DNA of 64,000 nt from Laetiporus sulphureus 93-53 (taxonomy: Eukaryota; Basidiomycota; Agaricomycetes; Polyporales; Laetiporaceae): NCBI RefSeq assembly GCF_001632365.1, contig NW_024468551.1, positions 126,602-190,601 of the forward strand, given 5' to 3'. The position numbers were made by a program, and so were the translations under genes. Position 1 is the stretch's first letter. Each line of letters begins with the position of its first letter. This document shows, one piece after another, positions 34,917 to 47,549 of this stretch. The notes beneath the pieces are model-generated. The model was not told where the DNA came from and did no database searches. It worked only from the letters and a program-made list of their open reading frames with translations.

Positions 34917-37090
34917 ATGGATCGTCAGCTATGGGTTGCCTGTGTGGCAATTCTCCTGATACTCATTCGGCTACTCCATCTCAGCTACGTCAATGGCAAG
35001 CGTCGCCTTCCGCTACCACCAGGCCCAGACGGTTTGCCATTGATAGGGAGTGTCCTTCAAGTTCCTTTCGATTATCAGCACGTCACGTTTGCGAAGTGGA
35101 GGAAGCAGTATGGTTCGTACCACAGATCCTACATCAATACCTTTTCTCTCAATTCTTTGCATCCACGCAGGAGATATTATCCACGCTCGCTTCTTTCAGA
35201 AGGATGTTATCATTCTTAACTCTGTTAGAAGTGCACGAGATTTGCTGGATAAACGGGGCCAGAAATACTCCGACCGACCGCGTCTTGTAATGTTCAATGA
35301 GTTGTAAGCAGTCACAGATCTCGCGGGCGTCATGTAACACTCTACATAGGATGTACGTTTTCCACCCCAATTTATCCACGATGCGTTACGGGGAACGTTG
35401 GCGTCAGCATCGCGGCTGGTATCAAACAGCGCTTCAAACTCGGAATGCGTTGAACAGTTATCAACCCCTGCAGGAGAAGGAGGCACGGAAGTTTTTATCC
35501 GCCTTGACCTGCACCCCTGATGTTTTCATTTCGCATATCAGCAGGTTCGTGGATGTCGCATATGCCTTTTGAGTCTCTGCTAACATCTTAACTGTGCAGG
35601 TTTGCCGGTTCCACACTGCTGCAGATAGCTTATGGCTATAGCGACGACGAATTCATTCATATGGCAGACAAGGTCAACACTGATATCATGGAAGTTGGAG
35701 GTGCAGGCGCAACGGTAGTGGACTTCTTCCCCATCTGTGAGTAACTGCTCCTTTAATATTGTTATCTCGATATACTTGAAGTCGCATTTAATGACAATTG
35801 ACAGTGAAATATCTGCCGACATGGATGCCAGGAACAGGATTCAAGCGCAAAGCCTTGCAGGCCAGAGATGCAGGCCTCATCTCAAGAACTGTTCCATTTG
35901 AGCGGGTTAAAAAGGACATCGTATGGATAAGCACGTTGTTGTTGATGCGCTCAATTCACATCAGTCACAGGCGTCTGGAACCGCCAAACCTTCTTTCACC
36001 CGCAACCTTCTCGAGAAGAACGCCTCCGTCGACTCTGAATCATTCGAGTTTGAAGTCAAAGGGGCAGCCTCGGTGATTTATGGAGGTGAGAACATACAAG
36101 GATTTCGTACTCATCTCAAGACTGACTCGCGTCTAGCTGGGACAGACACGGTGATCACATATCGTGGTGTAATCTTTAATCTGCTTATCATGTCCTAGAC
36201 CATCACCTCAATCACTATATTCGTCCTTGCCATGGTGCTCAACCCGGAAGTATACAAAAAGGCGCAGGCAGAGCTGGATGATGTGGTTGGAAGAAAGCGG
36301 CTGCCGAATCTCAGCGACAGAAACTCCTTGCCGTATCTAGACTGTGTATTGAAAGAGGTATACCGGTAAGTGACTGCGCGTACGTTCACTGCTGTTGTTG
36401 ACGGACTGCACTCGCCAGTTGGGGCTCTCCTGTTCCTCTAGGCAGGTCGTCTCAGTTGTCGGCATTTGGTGAGAATTGACAGCATCCATAAGGCTTGCCA
36501 CATGGGCTAGTGGAAGACGATGAGTACCGCGGCTACCATATACCCAGAGGAGCGATGGTCTTAGCAAACATCTGGTCCGTAGTATAGCGCAGATCAGACC
36601 CACATCGCTGACCAGACATCAGGGCGATGGGGCGTGATCCGGAAGTCTATCCTGATCCGGAGATATTCAGTCCAGAGCGTTACCAAAACGTCCAGCCAGA
36701 CGTTGAAGATCTGATGGATCCACGGAAAACGATTTTCGGCTTCGGGAGGCGGTGAGTGTAATATTAAGGATGCAATGTGGTTGCCCTTACATGCTATTGT
36801 GTCAGTATCTGTCCTGGCCGTCTTCTTGCGGATGCGAGCGTCTGGATAGCGGCTGCAAGCATCCTGGCAACGATGACAATAAGCAAGGCTCATGATGCCA
36901 ATGGCAACGAAATTGTGCCGGAGGCAGCCTTCGTCTCCGGAACAGTCATGTGAGTACATTTCGCATTGATGATCGATGACGCTCGGATGAGGTCTCATCG
37001 GAAGCCAGTCATCCGAAACCCTTCCAATGCGACATTCGACCACGGTCTGCGGAAGCTATGAACCTGATCATGACAGAGGCCCATGAATAA
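34917..37090 (+). CDS. cytochrome P450 monooxygenase (P450-3), intact
   Basis: Thirteen exons: 34917-35112, 35171-35303, 35350-35544, 35600-35736, 35805-35920, 35971-36085, 36137-36150, 36199-36365, 36419-36441, 36493-36574, 36623-36751, 36806-36949 and 37009-37090. All phases close, giving 510 aa. An N-terminal membrane anchor (residues about 5-25) leads to the proline hinge [14 protein letters not shown]. The I-helix AGTDT (298-302) includes a 14-nt microexon. ExxR is at 355-358, the PERF-type motif is SPERY, and the heme loop is FGFGRRICPGR with Cys 438. It is an E-class P450 anchored to the ER and should hydroxylate or otherwise oxidise a lipophilic substrate using a P450 reductase; I cannot name the family or substrate. 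Intron 9 (from 36442) needs a GC donor. It is the only intact copy of the first subgroup. Confidence 0.9.
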
Positions 37091-37883
37091 GCGGTGAGGC
37101 CCTGTGTCGAGTAAGACCTTATTGACATGTTCATTACTCGTCCATGATGTATGATTAGTGATGTTATCATATCATTTTACACTGCGAGTGATACATAGCT
37201 GCCAATCACGCATGAGCGGACACATACAGGGACATGAGACTAAAATGTTGCACATTGTCGTAGTTTCGACGTTTATCACGATGTGACACCCACACAACCT
37301 TCATCCGCCGGGAGTGGCTCTGGCACTCTTCATACAACCCAGAATATCCATCGACCAGGTTCCTCAATTTTTTTGCTGTGGTTCGAACGATAATGATCGT
37401 TCCATTTCTTACAGCACAGCCTCACACATCGCTAGGATCTCGGTTTGGGCCATATAGTACTGCGAGCGGCTTATATTGGTGGACACAAAACCTGCTCCTT
37501 TGTGGCCGTGGCCACCGCACAAATGCTCGGCTGTGGATCGGCATTGGTTAAAAAGCGGTGAAGGTGCCACTCGGATAAAACGCACGGCAGGCACTCCCAA
37601 CTATGATCTATTGTTTTGCCACAAATTGAACCTTCGTGCCATCATCGATCATGGCCCAAGCGTGATCGGCTGTGTCAGCCTTGTTTTCTGTCTTATGTGG
37701 CATTCTCATCCGTGGCCATAATGGAAGTGGACAAAGGGAGCACCTCGCGTCGTGTGTTTGTATAAAGACCAGGCCTTTTGCGGTTCACCACGAGCAACAC
37801 CCTCGAACTGCATTTCCATCCGAAGGACGACATCTCCTTCTCATATATCGTCAGCACTCCCAAGCTCCCCCCGGCTTCGAGTT
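37091..37883. other. intergenic between P450-3 and WD40-2
   Basis: No gene recognised. The exons that encode the N-terminal domain in WD40-1 have no counterpart here. Confidence 0.45.
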
Positions 37884-39213
37884 ATGCAGCCAATGATAGA
37901 AGTCACTGAAGAAGGATGTCAGTAACGTCCACTGTGTCTGCTCGCCATTCTATTACTGACCAATTAGCCATGCAGGTGTCCAGAGGACGTCAAATGATAC
38001 TCACCCGGTTTCCGAAAGCGCCATTGCAAACGCTCACGAAGAGAACTCTGATAGAATTCAAGTCCCCCCAGACAGCGACAGGGCCCTCAATGACCCTTCG
38101 GAGGATACGACGAGAGGCGATCGCAATGAGAGGACAGAGTCGATGGTTCCCGCTCCGGTCGTCCGCCATATCCAAGGAACTAGACTGCAAGCTCCGCCCG
38201 ACGCCAACTTCTTCTCTCTTGCTTCCCTGGCGGTCTCCCCTGACGGGAGATACGTCGCAGTAGGCTCCGAACAAGGCTTCGTCTTCGTGTGGTATGCCGT
38301 CACCCGGGAGCTAATGTATCGCTTCGGGGATCACATTAATCCCGTCTACGCTCTGGAGTTCTCACCAGACAGCTCGGTTTTGGCGTCCAGTTCACGCGGA
38401 TGGATTGTTGTTCTGTTCGATGTTGCCAGAGGGACAACAAAGCTGGCTGTTCATTCGAGCGATGAAGTTTCGTTCCATTTCTTCGCGTGGACCAGTGATG
38501 GGCGCACACTCGCATCGGCCTCAATGCGATCCATGATTTGCCTCTGGGACATCGATGCCGACCCACCGTGTATGCGTGCACAATGCAAAGGCTGTTTCGC
38601 TGCAACCATGGGGATAGCCTTCTCACCTGACAACTCAAAGCTTATGAGCACCTGCGCAGATGTGTCCGTATATATGTGGGACACTCAGAGCGGGACCTTG
38701 CTCAGCAAATCCAGCGATCCAGATTATGATGGCATCATTTTAGTGGCTGCTTTCTCTCCCGATGGACGGCGTGTCCTGACGGGCGATGGTGGTGGCGATG
38801 CTCGTATTTGGAGCGTCGACACTGGCGAGGTGCTGACAACCATCCCGCAACTCCCCATCGAAGTGTCGGCGGTGACGTGGTCTCCAGATGGGAAGCGAGC
38901 AATGAGCGCATGCAACGAGGGTGTCGTGAACACCAGCTACCCAGACGAAGATGGACGCGTGGATTCAGTGCATTTGGACGGCGTGGATCGCTGGCCAGTT
39001 TTCTCGAGCGACGGGAAGTTTATCACGACATGCGGAACGGACGGCGACATGAGGATCTGGAGGGTCGACGATGGGGCACTAATGGCAATTCTACATGGAC
39101 AAAGCCGACCTCCTCTATTCATAAAATGGTCTCCTGATGGCTCGATCATCGTTACGGGCGAGCTCGACGGCTTAGTGATGCTGTGGGATGTATCGGAGGT
39201 AGATGATGCCTGA
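37884..39213 (+). CDS. WD40-repeat protein, short paralogue (WD40-2)
   Basis: Two exons, 37884-37917 and 37976-39213, giving 423 aa. The N-terminal MIEVTEEG lines up with QIEVNEEG in WD40-1, just before its propeller, and the intron phase there is the same. A linker rich in Asp, Asn and Glu follows, then eight WD repeats (residues about 95-420) with FSPDS/FSPDG cores and closing WD, WS or WR. Several blades lack the ideal Trp-Asp end, so the propeller is somewhat degenerate. The start is the first Met of the joined frame; an upstream exon that I cannot recognise is possible. Its role is presumably a binding scaffold, partner unknown. Confidence 0.78.
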
Positions 39214-40985
39214 CCACAGTATTGTGATATGAGGGACGTGGATAAGAAATATAAGATGGCGGGAAGCGTGCGTAGTCATTGCTATACGTATTCAGGTAGC
39301 CGGCGGAACGTTCGTAATACTATGAAAACGAATATCTTTCATTTTATGACCCTGGTAACATTGGAAAGCGTGTGCGTACATTCCTAAGACTCGGGGATAA
39401 TTCCCTTGAAATTCAAGCCACTCACATCCCAGACGGAGGAAGAGGAGGTGCCCAGTGACCAACTCCCGACCGCCACCATTAATGAAGCTGATCATGACTA
39501 TAAGCACACGAGCAGCGGTGACACATGGTACTATGGGTTGATCATCGTCGAGGTACCAAAATTGAAAACGAACAAATTCCCCCATGTCTGCGATTTCTGC
39601 CAAAGACTATCCTAGCTGCCTGGATGACAATACTTACGAGCGTCGACAATATGGACCTGGCCGCGATCAGGCACGCGTCAGCTATATCGTCATGTTGTAT
39701 AAAACTGGCAACGGATGCGGCAACTTCGATCTTCCTATCCTTAATATCACACAACGCATCAGCGAAGAAAGTCGCCCGAGCATCGCAGAAATGCCCTTCA
39801 CAACCTCCCACTTCACAAGCGCGGTTTACGCCATGAGCGCCAATCCAAGCACCTCTCCGCTGCTTCTTCCAAGTGTGAGCAGCGCACACACGGACCCATC
39901 CCCCCTCATTTCTTTCTCAATGCACCATGCGGAGCACATAAAGGTTGCGCAGAGACGGGATAGAAAAGTCGTACGACGTCCGGGCATGTGACGGAAGAAT
40001 GTGCACAAACTCACTTCCAGAAATCTCCAAGATGGCCGCAGCGGAGCCTAATAGACCCTCGCCTCGCAAATGATTAGTATAAAGAGCATTTGCGAATGGC
40101 CCGATGAAAGTACTCTCTGCACTGTTCTAGATTGCGATATCGGTATCACCATAGTGTATGGGCAGGTCCTTGCACGTTCAGCCCGAATGGGAGCTTAAAT
40201 AGCCAGGAATACGCACCACTTTGCTGCAGAACATCCGGGAAAGACTAGAAACGGCAATGCGATTCTCTCACCGCCCAAAGTATCCAATAGCGTCCACGTC
40301 GCGGCTTGTCGCATGTGCTCGCGACATTTTCAAAAGCACGGCAGCAAGAGACTGATGCAAAAAATAAGATACGCCCTATGCATTGAGATAAGCACGTCAT
40401 CGTATACATCCCGGCTCTACTGGCCCATCAACATGAGTTCTTTGACATTCGAGGCAAAAGCTCACCCAATATGTACCTGTAACTGCCGTCGTCTGAAAGT
40501 CCACCGCACAAAATAGAGGATTGAAAAAGCTACAATAGCAACTGCGTATGCTCAAATGGTGAGTGGTTTTGCCTTGAGCAGGTCTTGCAGTGAATATGAC
40601 ATGTTTCGAGCCGATAGTAGTCACAGGTCAGCGAACGCGCGGACTTGGGTTTTCGCACGCTTGTGGCTGGACATGTACCCCAGCTTGTGCGCGCTTGTGG
40701 CGCAGTTTTCGCGCTGGCAGGCCATTGGTCCCCGTGTATCCTTCCCCCTTCCTCTGTGCTTCGTTGAGTTAGAGCTCTGAATCAAGCGAAGTACCCGCCA
40801 GTATAATAAAACGCACCCGGCTGAGTGTCGAGTAATGGATTTTACGCCATTGATCTCCCATCCGGCCTGATGCTCCGATGCCGCGCCTTCTCTCACGCAG
40901 TTGTTGACCGGCTCTACACCTGCGGGTTCTTCGCCGTTGGGATACAAATATACGATACCGGTTGCGATGCCCCTTCACTTCTATC
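39214..40985. other. 1.8-kb intergenic region, no assignable gene
   Basis: Overlapping frames of 100-135 codons lie on both strands at about 39540-39990 (for example 39889-39542 on minus), but none shows a domain or splice support. A possible TATA-like TATAATAAA lies near 40802, about 180 bp before P450-4. Confidence 0.35.
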
Positions 40986-43190
40986 ATGGTCTTTCCTCCG
41001 GACCCCATGCCATACGTTAGCATCACCGTCGTGCTTATCGTTGTCTCACTTCTCGCGTTCCCTCTCGTAGTACAGCGGAGTAGTAAAGGCAGGCTACCGC
41101 CTGGCCCAAAGCAACTTCCGATCATAGGAAGTGCACATCATATTCCACTGCAGTATAAGCAGAATACACTTGCAGAGCTGGGAAAGAAATTCGGTGAGCT
41201 CTATGATCGTTTTATTTCGTCCTCTGCTCAACGAACGACAGGAGATGTGATCTATATACGCACTCTTTGGAAACACACGGTTGTCTTGAATTCTGTGCGC
41301 GCAGCGCGCGAGCTGCTGGAGAAGCGCGGGTCTACATACTCGGATCGACCGCACTTTGTGCTGATAAGCGAACTGTGCGCAACGAGATCGAAATTTATTG
41401 CCTTCACTAAAACGTTGGCATCTCAGAATCGAAGCGTTCGAGCCTCATCTCCCTCTAATGCCATACGGGGAACAGTGGCGAAGGCATCGAAAGTGGTTTC
41501 AGATGACGTTGTCAACTAGGGTCGCGCTCGATAGCTATCGCCCTCTACAGCAGCGAGAGGTGGTAAAGTTCCTTGCGAACCTGCTCGAGAACCCTCAAGG
41601 ATTTGCATCCCATCTGAAGAGGTACATCTATCTCGCTTTAACATTTGATTAGTTGTTCATGAGCGATTCCAACAGATATGCGGCTGGAGTGCTCATGGAG
41701 ATCAGCTATGGACATACTGTCACGTCCACTGATGATGAATACATTCGCATGGCTGACAAGGCGATGACAGAGATCAGTGAACTCCATGGGCTGTCCATTA
41801 TCGTACTGAACTTCCTTCCGATTCGTGAGCACACTCGTTTTCATCTGTATAAAATGAGTGCATCGTGTTGACAGCGACACCTGTTATTTTGCAATAGTCA
41901 AGCACACCCCGACGTGGCTCCCAGGTGCTGGTTTCAAGCGCGAGGCGTTGAGACTTAAACGCGTAACGTTTGATGCGATGAACATTCCTTTCGAGATCGT
42001 CAAAACTGAAATGGTGTCTTGCTATCATTACGTCCTATCGGTCTCTAGTAACGCATTTCTAGGCTGCTGGGACGGCAAAACCCTCATTCGTCAGAAACTT
42101 GTTGCTTTCGGATTCCCAATCTTCAAGCGATGAGCAAGAAATCAGAGCAAGCGCCGCTGTGATCTACCTAGGTAAATGAGAACGATGGTTGAATCAATCC
42201 TATGCTGATCGCAACCGGCCATCCAGCCGGGATTGATACGGTTCGTCGATAATTCGGCAGAAATTTTCGTGCTGACGGGCATGCCGCAGACCGCTACCTT
42301 GTTGACTACGTTGATCCTAGCCATGGTGCTGAACCCTCAGGTGTACCGGAAGGCTCAGGCTGAGATGGACGCTGTGGTTGGACCTGCACGGCTCCCGAAT
42401 TCTGAAGACAGACCGATGCTACCCTACCTTGAATGTATATTGAAGGAAGCCCTCCGGTGCGTCGTGCATTTACCCATTGACTTGCTCTGTATTGATTCCG
42501 GCGCCTGGCTAGATGGAGCTGTCCAGCGCCTATAGGTGAGTTGTTGGCGCTATGTCTATTGGAATCACTCATTCCTTCCATGATTCACCAGGCGTACCAC
42601 ATCAAGTGTCCCAGGATGATGAATATCGCGGCTATCACATACCGAAAGGCTCGACGGTTATATCAAACATATGGTAGGCCATCCCAAGCATTGTGTAACA
42701 AGACGTGTCTGATCAAATACACAGGGCTATGTCACGAGACGCAGTGACGTACCCGGATCCCGAAGCCTTCAATCCTGACCGTTTCCGTGAGGACGCCGAC
42801 GACACGGATGGCATCCTCGATCCGCACATATATACTTTTGGGTTCGGGCGAAGGTGGTGCATCTTGCCACAGGCACATCACGAAAGCTAATCGACCTAAA
42901 CATAGGATTTGTCCCGGACGTTGGCTAGCCGATTCGAGCGCATAGCTTGTAACGGCAAATTTGATAGCGTCTATGGATATTGACAGGACTCGTGACTCAG
43001 CGGGGGAAGAGATCATTCCTGTTCCAGCGTTCGCCGCAGGAAGCATCAGGTAAGGAATGACGCCTGTAGAGAAAGTTTCACGAGGGTACTGAACTCTGTT
43101 AGGCATCCGAGGCCGTTCCCGTGCAACATCAAGCCGCGCTCCGAGCAAATTGCACAAATGATTATACAGATGAACGCTAGGAAGGATTGA
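40986..43190 (+). pseudogene. cytochrome P450 with premature stop after the heme loop (P450-4)
   Basis: The exon plan of P450-3 is preserved. Blocks seen: anchor, [51 protein letters not shown], microexon AGIDT (42227-42240), LPYLECILKEALR, FGFGRR and ICPGRWLADSSA. The next codon is TAG (42943-42945), where all sisters have Trp (SSAWLVAAN or SSIWLIAAN). After it the frame is still open and reads to a normal C-terminus ending at 43190. This is therefore a single nonsense change (TGG to TAG) in an otherwise clean gene, removing about 75 residues behind the heme Cys. The start at 40986 gives MVFPPDPMPYVSITVVLIVV; a second Met lies eight codons on. Confidence 0.75.
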
Positions 43191-44297
43191 GCTGGAGACT
43201 CTTTGACAATGATAGGCACATGTCTCCACTGTATCGCAAGAGACCGTGACTACAGGTTGATGTCACTTCGAATTGCGAACGTCACTTGCTGGACGAGCTG
43301 GGGTTGGAATAATGCTCTATCCCACTACAGCGGACGGATTATGCCACAGATTGCGTATGGGCAGACGCGAACTGTCATATGCATGGAACATGAAGATAAT
43401 ATAACTGCCGATGTATTCGACGTGAGCCCCGGTCGGCCATTGCGATTGAGGCGCGCATTGACTTGTGCTTTTCTGGAGATCCTCTAGTCTTATCCGCTCG
43501 TCTGGCCGCGATGGGGTTATCTACCCATGACCCGGCTTCCGGAGAAATGGGACGAATAACGTTTCGGACATTCAAATCAGACAGCGCTAAGTCATTCAAT
43601 TCACTGCGGCGCCAGTCGCTCAGACTGCCACCGGCTGCAATCGAGGACGACATGCATCGGTATGCTGAATTGCCGAGACTCGGTATATGGAAGACACGGT
43701 CTGTCGAGATACATAGATATTTCACATTTCGGAGCCTTCTAACGCAAAATCCGGGCACATTTCGGTCACCGGTGGAGAGAGGCACACATACGCAATGACC
43801 ATGCGCAAACAGCATGTGAATGCTTCAGGAGCTTACGCAACAAGTCGAGAAAAAAGGCCGTAACGCTAGCTCCTCTTTCTCTGTTCAAAAGATAATCCAG
43901 TGAGATTGCGGGAAGCTGGTGTAGTACGCATCCATGTCTATACGTACCCGTTTGCCATTTAGCGCCCGTTGATTATCTTGTATCCAGGGAAGTCGGTCAA
44001 GGTCGGTCTCAGCCGATCCTAGAACGCCAAGAATCACTTCAGATGTGTTATCAGTGACTGCTGCTGATAAGTTCCCATTGAAAAAAAAACCAATTATCCG
44101 CGCTTCTTCACGTCGCATGCGGGCCAGGTACTTTAATCCCGCATTGACCCCTCACATGGCGGTATGAAGTCCGTAAAGCCGGTGATTAACTGTCACCGGG
44201 ACTTTCTGGCCGACGCGGTGATATGTATTGCCTTTAGTATGTCGCTCTGAGGCAAAATTGTCTTCACAGGAATCGCAGTAAATTCTCACAGCTTGAG
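43191..44297. other. intergenic between P450-4 and P450-5
   Basis: No recognisable gene; frames of up to 146 codons overlap on both strands without domain content. Confidence 0.4.
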
Positions 44298-44305
44298 TAT
44301 AAATA
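44298..44305 (+). promoter_or_regulatory. TATA box of P450-5
   Basis: TATAAATA 41 bp before the start codon. Confidence 0.55.
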
Positions 44306-44338
44306 AAAAACCTATCAATCTCGCTGCCTCGCAGCACC

Positions 44339-46543
44339 ATGGCTTTCGACCTGACATCTTACATCGGAGCGACCATTTGCTGTCTTACCATCCTATTGCT
44401 TGCCTTCTCTCGCATTTCGAAGCACAGACCAAAGAGATATCTACCGCCTGGGCCGAGGGGCCTCCCCCTAGTAGGAAATGCTCTTCAGATCCCATTCGAG
44501 TATCAACAGGATAAATTCGCTGAATGGACCAACATATATGGTGCGCACTCTCGGCTTTGAAGCTTGCGCAGCACTGAATTGACATCAGGGGATGTCATTT
44601 ATGTGCGCGTCTTACAGAAACACATCGTCATCTTGAATTCGGCGCGCGCCGCGCGTGATCTGCTAGAAAAGCGCGGCGCGATGTATTCGGACAGGCCGCG
44701 CTTTGTGCTGTTCAATGAATTGTGAGCACTGGGCATCGGCGGGTTCATGGCAACTAACTGTAGTATCTCAGAATCGAGAGCTTCAAACCCAACATGGCTC
44801 TGCTGTCCTATGGCGATGAATGGCGGAAACATCGGAAGTGGTTCCAGATGACGCTTTCCAGCAGAGTCTCCCTCGACAGTTATCGTCCAATGCAGCGGCG
44901 AGAAGTGGTTATATTGCTCTCAAATATGCTTCAAACGCCCCATGATTTCGCATCGCACATCAAGCGGTAGGTCTGTCCTTCGCACGCACAGAAACAGCTC
45001 CTTATTCTCGAACAGGTACGCAGCCGGAGTGCTCATGGAAATCAGCTACGGCCACACCGTCACCTCCGTGGACGACAAGTTCATTCGCATGGCAGACGAA
45101 GCTGGGGCTGAGATCCTCGAAATTGGCGGTGCAGGCTCCGCTCTTGTGGACTTCTTTCCCGTGTGTAAGCACAATCTTCTTCGCATTGTAATCCAAGCCT
45201 GCTGACTATCGTGCCCGTTATTGGCAACATAGTCAAATATGTGCCGACATGGTTACCGGGCCCGGGGAGCTTCAAGCGCAGAGCACTCGAGCTCGGGCAG
45301 TTCACGAGGAATACGATGAGCCTACCGTACGAGAATGTCAAGGCCGAGATGGTGCTGCGCATTTATCATATCTCATCGAACGCCACTTACACGTCTGCAG
45401 GCTTCCGGATCTGCCAGACCCTCGTTTGTAAGCAAACGGCTTCAGGAGGCTTCCCACCCTGCATGTAGGGCAGAGGATGAGGATCGAATTAGAGCAGGTG
45501 CTGCTGTGATATATCAAGGTATGAAATATTTTTGTCCTGACCGTCGCTGAGACTCATTGAATCTGATGGTCCTTTCAGCCGGAATCGATACGGTTGGTCC
45601 CACATTTGTCAAATTTCGCAGCGCTTATCAAAACCGGTTCCAGACTGCTACTCTCCTGACGTCATTTGTTCTTGCCATGGTGCTTTACCCTGAGGTGTAT
45701 CGAAAGGCTCAGGCAGAGATGGACATCTTGGTTAGGCAAGCAAGGCTTCCGAACCCGGACGACAGGGCTATGTTGCCATATCTGGAATGCGTTTTGAAGG
45801 AGGTGCTTCGGTACGTTCCTAAATAGTGTGTCTGGCTTTATCCAACATACTCTCACCACAGATGGTGCTGTCCCGCACCGCTTGGTGAGTGTGGCACGTT
45901 CACTGAAAGAAAAACAGTATCCTCATGCTCTTTTCTTGTTGAGGTGTACCACATTATGTCTCTCAAGGTGACCAATACCGCGATCACTATATCCCGGGAG
46001 GTACAATGATAATCCCCAATATCTGGTAGGGTCTCTAGCATTACGGACTGACAGACGTCTGAACAAATCTGCAGGGCCATGACGCGAGACGCGGATGTGT
46101 ATCCAGACCCAGAAGTCTTCAATCCTGATAGGTTCCGCGAATTTACCGATGACACAGAAGACGCACTCGATCCGCGTACAATTGTTTTCGGGTTCGGAAG
46201 AAGGTAACGTGTACAGCTATAGTACTAAACACTTCATTCGAGCTCATCTCTCGTTTGCAGGATCTGTCCTGGCCGTTTGCTGGCGGACTCAAATGCGTGG
46301 CTGGTGGCGGCAAATCTTGTGGCAACCATGGATATCCGACGAGAATATGATTCATCCGGTCAGGAAATCATTCCAGTACCGGTGTTTACTTCGGGGACTG
46401 TTAGGTAGGACTCCCCGGGACGCATGTTATATATTGCTCACTCGACCTACAGACACCCGCGCTCATTCCTTTGCAAGATCCATCCGCGTTCGAACAAAGC
46501 AGTGCAGACTATCAGAGAGTCAAATGATGAAGTGGAAGCTTGA
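44339..46543 (+). CDS. cytochrome P450 monooxygenase (P450-5), intact
   Basis: It has the same thirteen-exon plan as P450-3. Every junction I checked keeps phase, up to the TGA at 46541-46543. Features in order: N-terminal anchor (MAFDLTSYIGATICCLTILL), hinge [61 protein letters not shown], microexon AGIDT (45579-45592), [13 protein letters not shown] (ExxR), FNPDRFRE, FGFGRR and [14 protein letters not shown]. The length is about 510 aa. It is closest to P450-4 (shared '[17 protein letters not shown]' block) and should act as an ER-bound monooxygenase of unknown substrate. Confidence 0.87.
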
Positions 46544-46849
46544 GAATCCCATGTTTCAATGTGTCTCACTATCGAGTGACACTATGCCGATGTAGTAAAG
46601 TCCATAAAATTCTGACACTTTATACCAATGCTGTTGCGCTTGAACTGCTCAGGCAGCTGAATGGCACTGTTTGTTAGCTCTTGGAGTTCTCGTTATCATG
46701 TCGAAGCTTGTATGATCGCCGGAATGCCAGCCTACATGTCAACTGATCGCGTGTTCCTCGCGCCCATCACACGTCTGCGGCCTTCAAGCATCTGAACATC
46801 AAGATGCTTGCATCAAATCGTAGAAAATGGATACTATATGATGATCGAT

Positions 46850-47549
46850 GACACCGGGGGCATGAGCCCATGATTCCGCCGGGAACATTTTGGACACATC
46901 ACGATAATAGTCACAATGTAACTCTAATGTTACTGATGTAAACATCACGGAATGATTTGAATTATTTCGAGTGAGCTCATTGTGGAATAATAGTGATTAG
47001 TATTCAGAAAGACACCAGGATGAGACAACAATTTTGCTCTGGCCAGCATTCATATGATATATTGGGTTCATTTTGAATGGATCTTAAGGGTACATTACAA
47101 ATGTGATCAACGTGATGTTACGATGAGTACCAGAATGCTTTCCATCATGTGCCGGCTGGAATCATCTTGAACACATCGGGGGTGTCCTAATATGGTTAGC
47201 ACATTACTATATATAGTAATAACAATTATGCGATCATGATGAATCCATTGGGAACATCTTGAAAACATCATGGCCACTCACAGGTATCATTTGAGATTTT
47301 CTCACAAGAAACATTTAGGATGCTATCACAATAATGCTTAAATGCTGTCATCTGCAGCATTGGGGTCTCATTCTTGCATCTTTATGAATGCTATCAAAAT
47401 TGTGCCGCAATGTTGATGCTTAAAACATTTTAAAACATTCAAAATGATATCAAAATGTATGTGCTAAAAACATTGCATAATTATTTGGACTGTCATTACA
47501 ATGTGTCCAAAATGTTTTGGGCAGAATCATGGGCCCATGCCCCCGGTGT
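46850..47549. mobile_element. non-autonomous TIR element (MITE-like), about 700 bp
   Basis: The left end (46851 on) reads ACACCGGGGGCATGAGCCCA. The right end (to 47549) is its inverted complement with few mismatches (ACACCGGGGGCATGGGCCCA when reversed). The inverted similarity covers about 50-60 bp, including AACATTTTGGACACAT. The interior is AT-rich with many ATGTT/AACAT repeats and has no long open frame. The paralogous DNA upstream of P450-7 (around 51205) lacks the element, so it looks like an insertion. No clear target-site duplication could be fixed. Confidence 0.72.

Noticed and set aside
39292..39991. Candidate gene between WD40-2 and P450-4
   Set aside because: Overlapping frames on both strands of similar length, none with a domain or convincing splice sites.
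47000..47450. AT-rich repeated ATGTT/AACAT motifs as a replication origin or satellite
   Set aside because: They lie inside the TIR-bounded element at 46850-47549 and have no regular period; the mobile-element explanation is sufficient.
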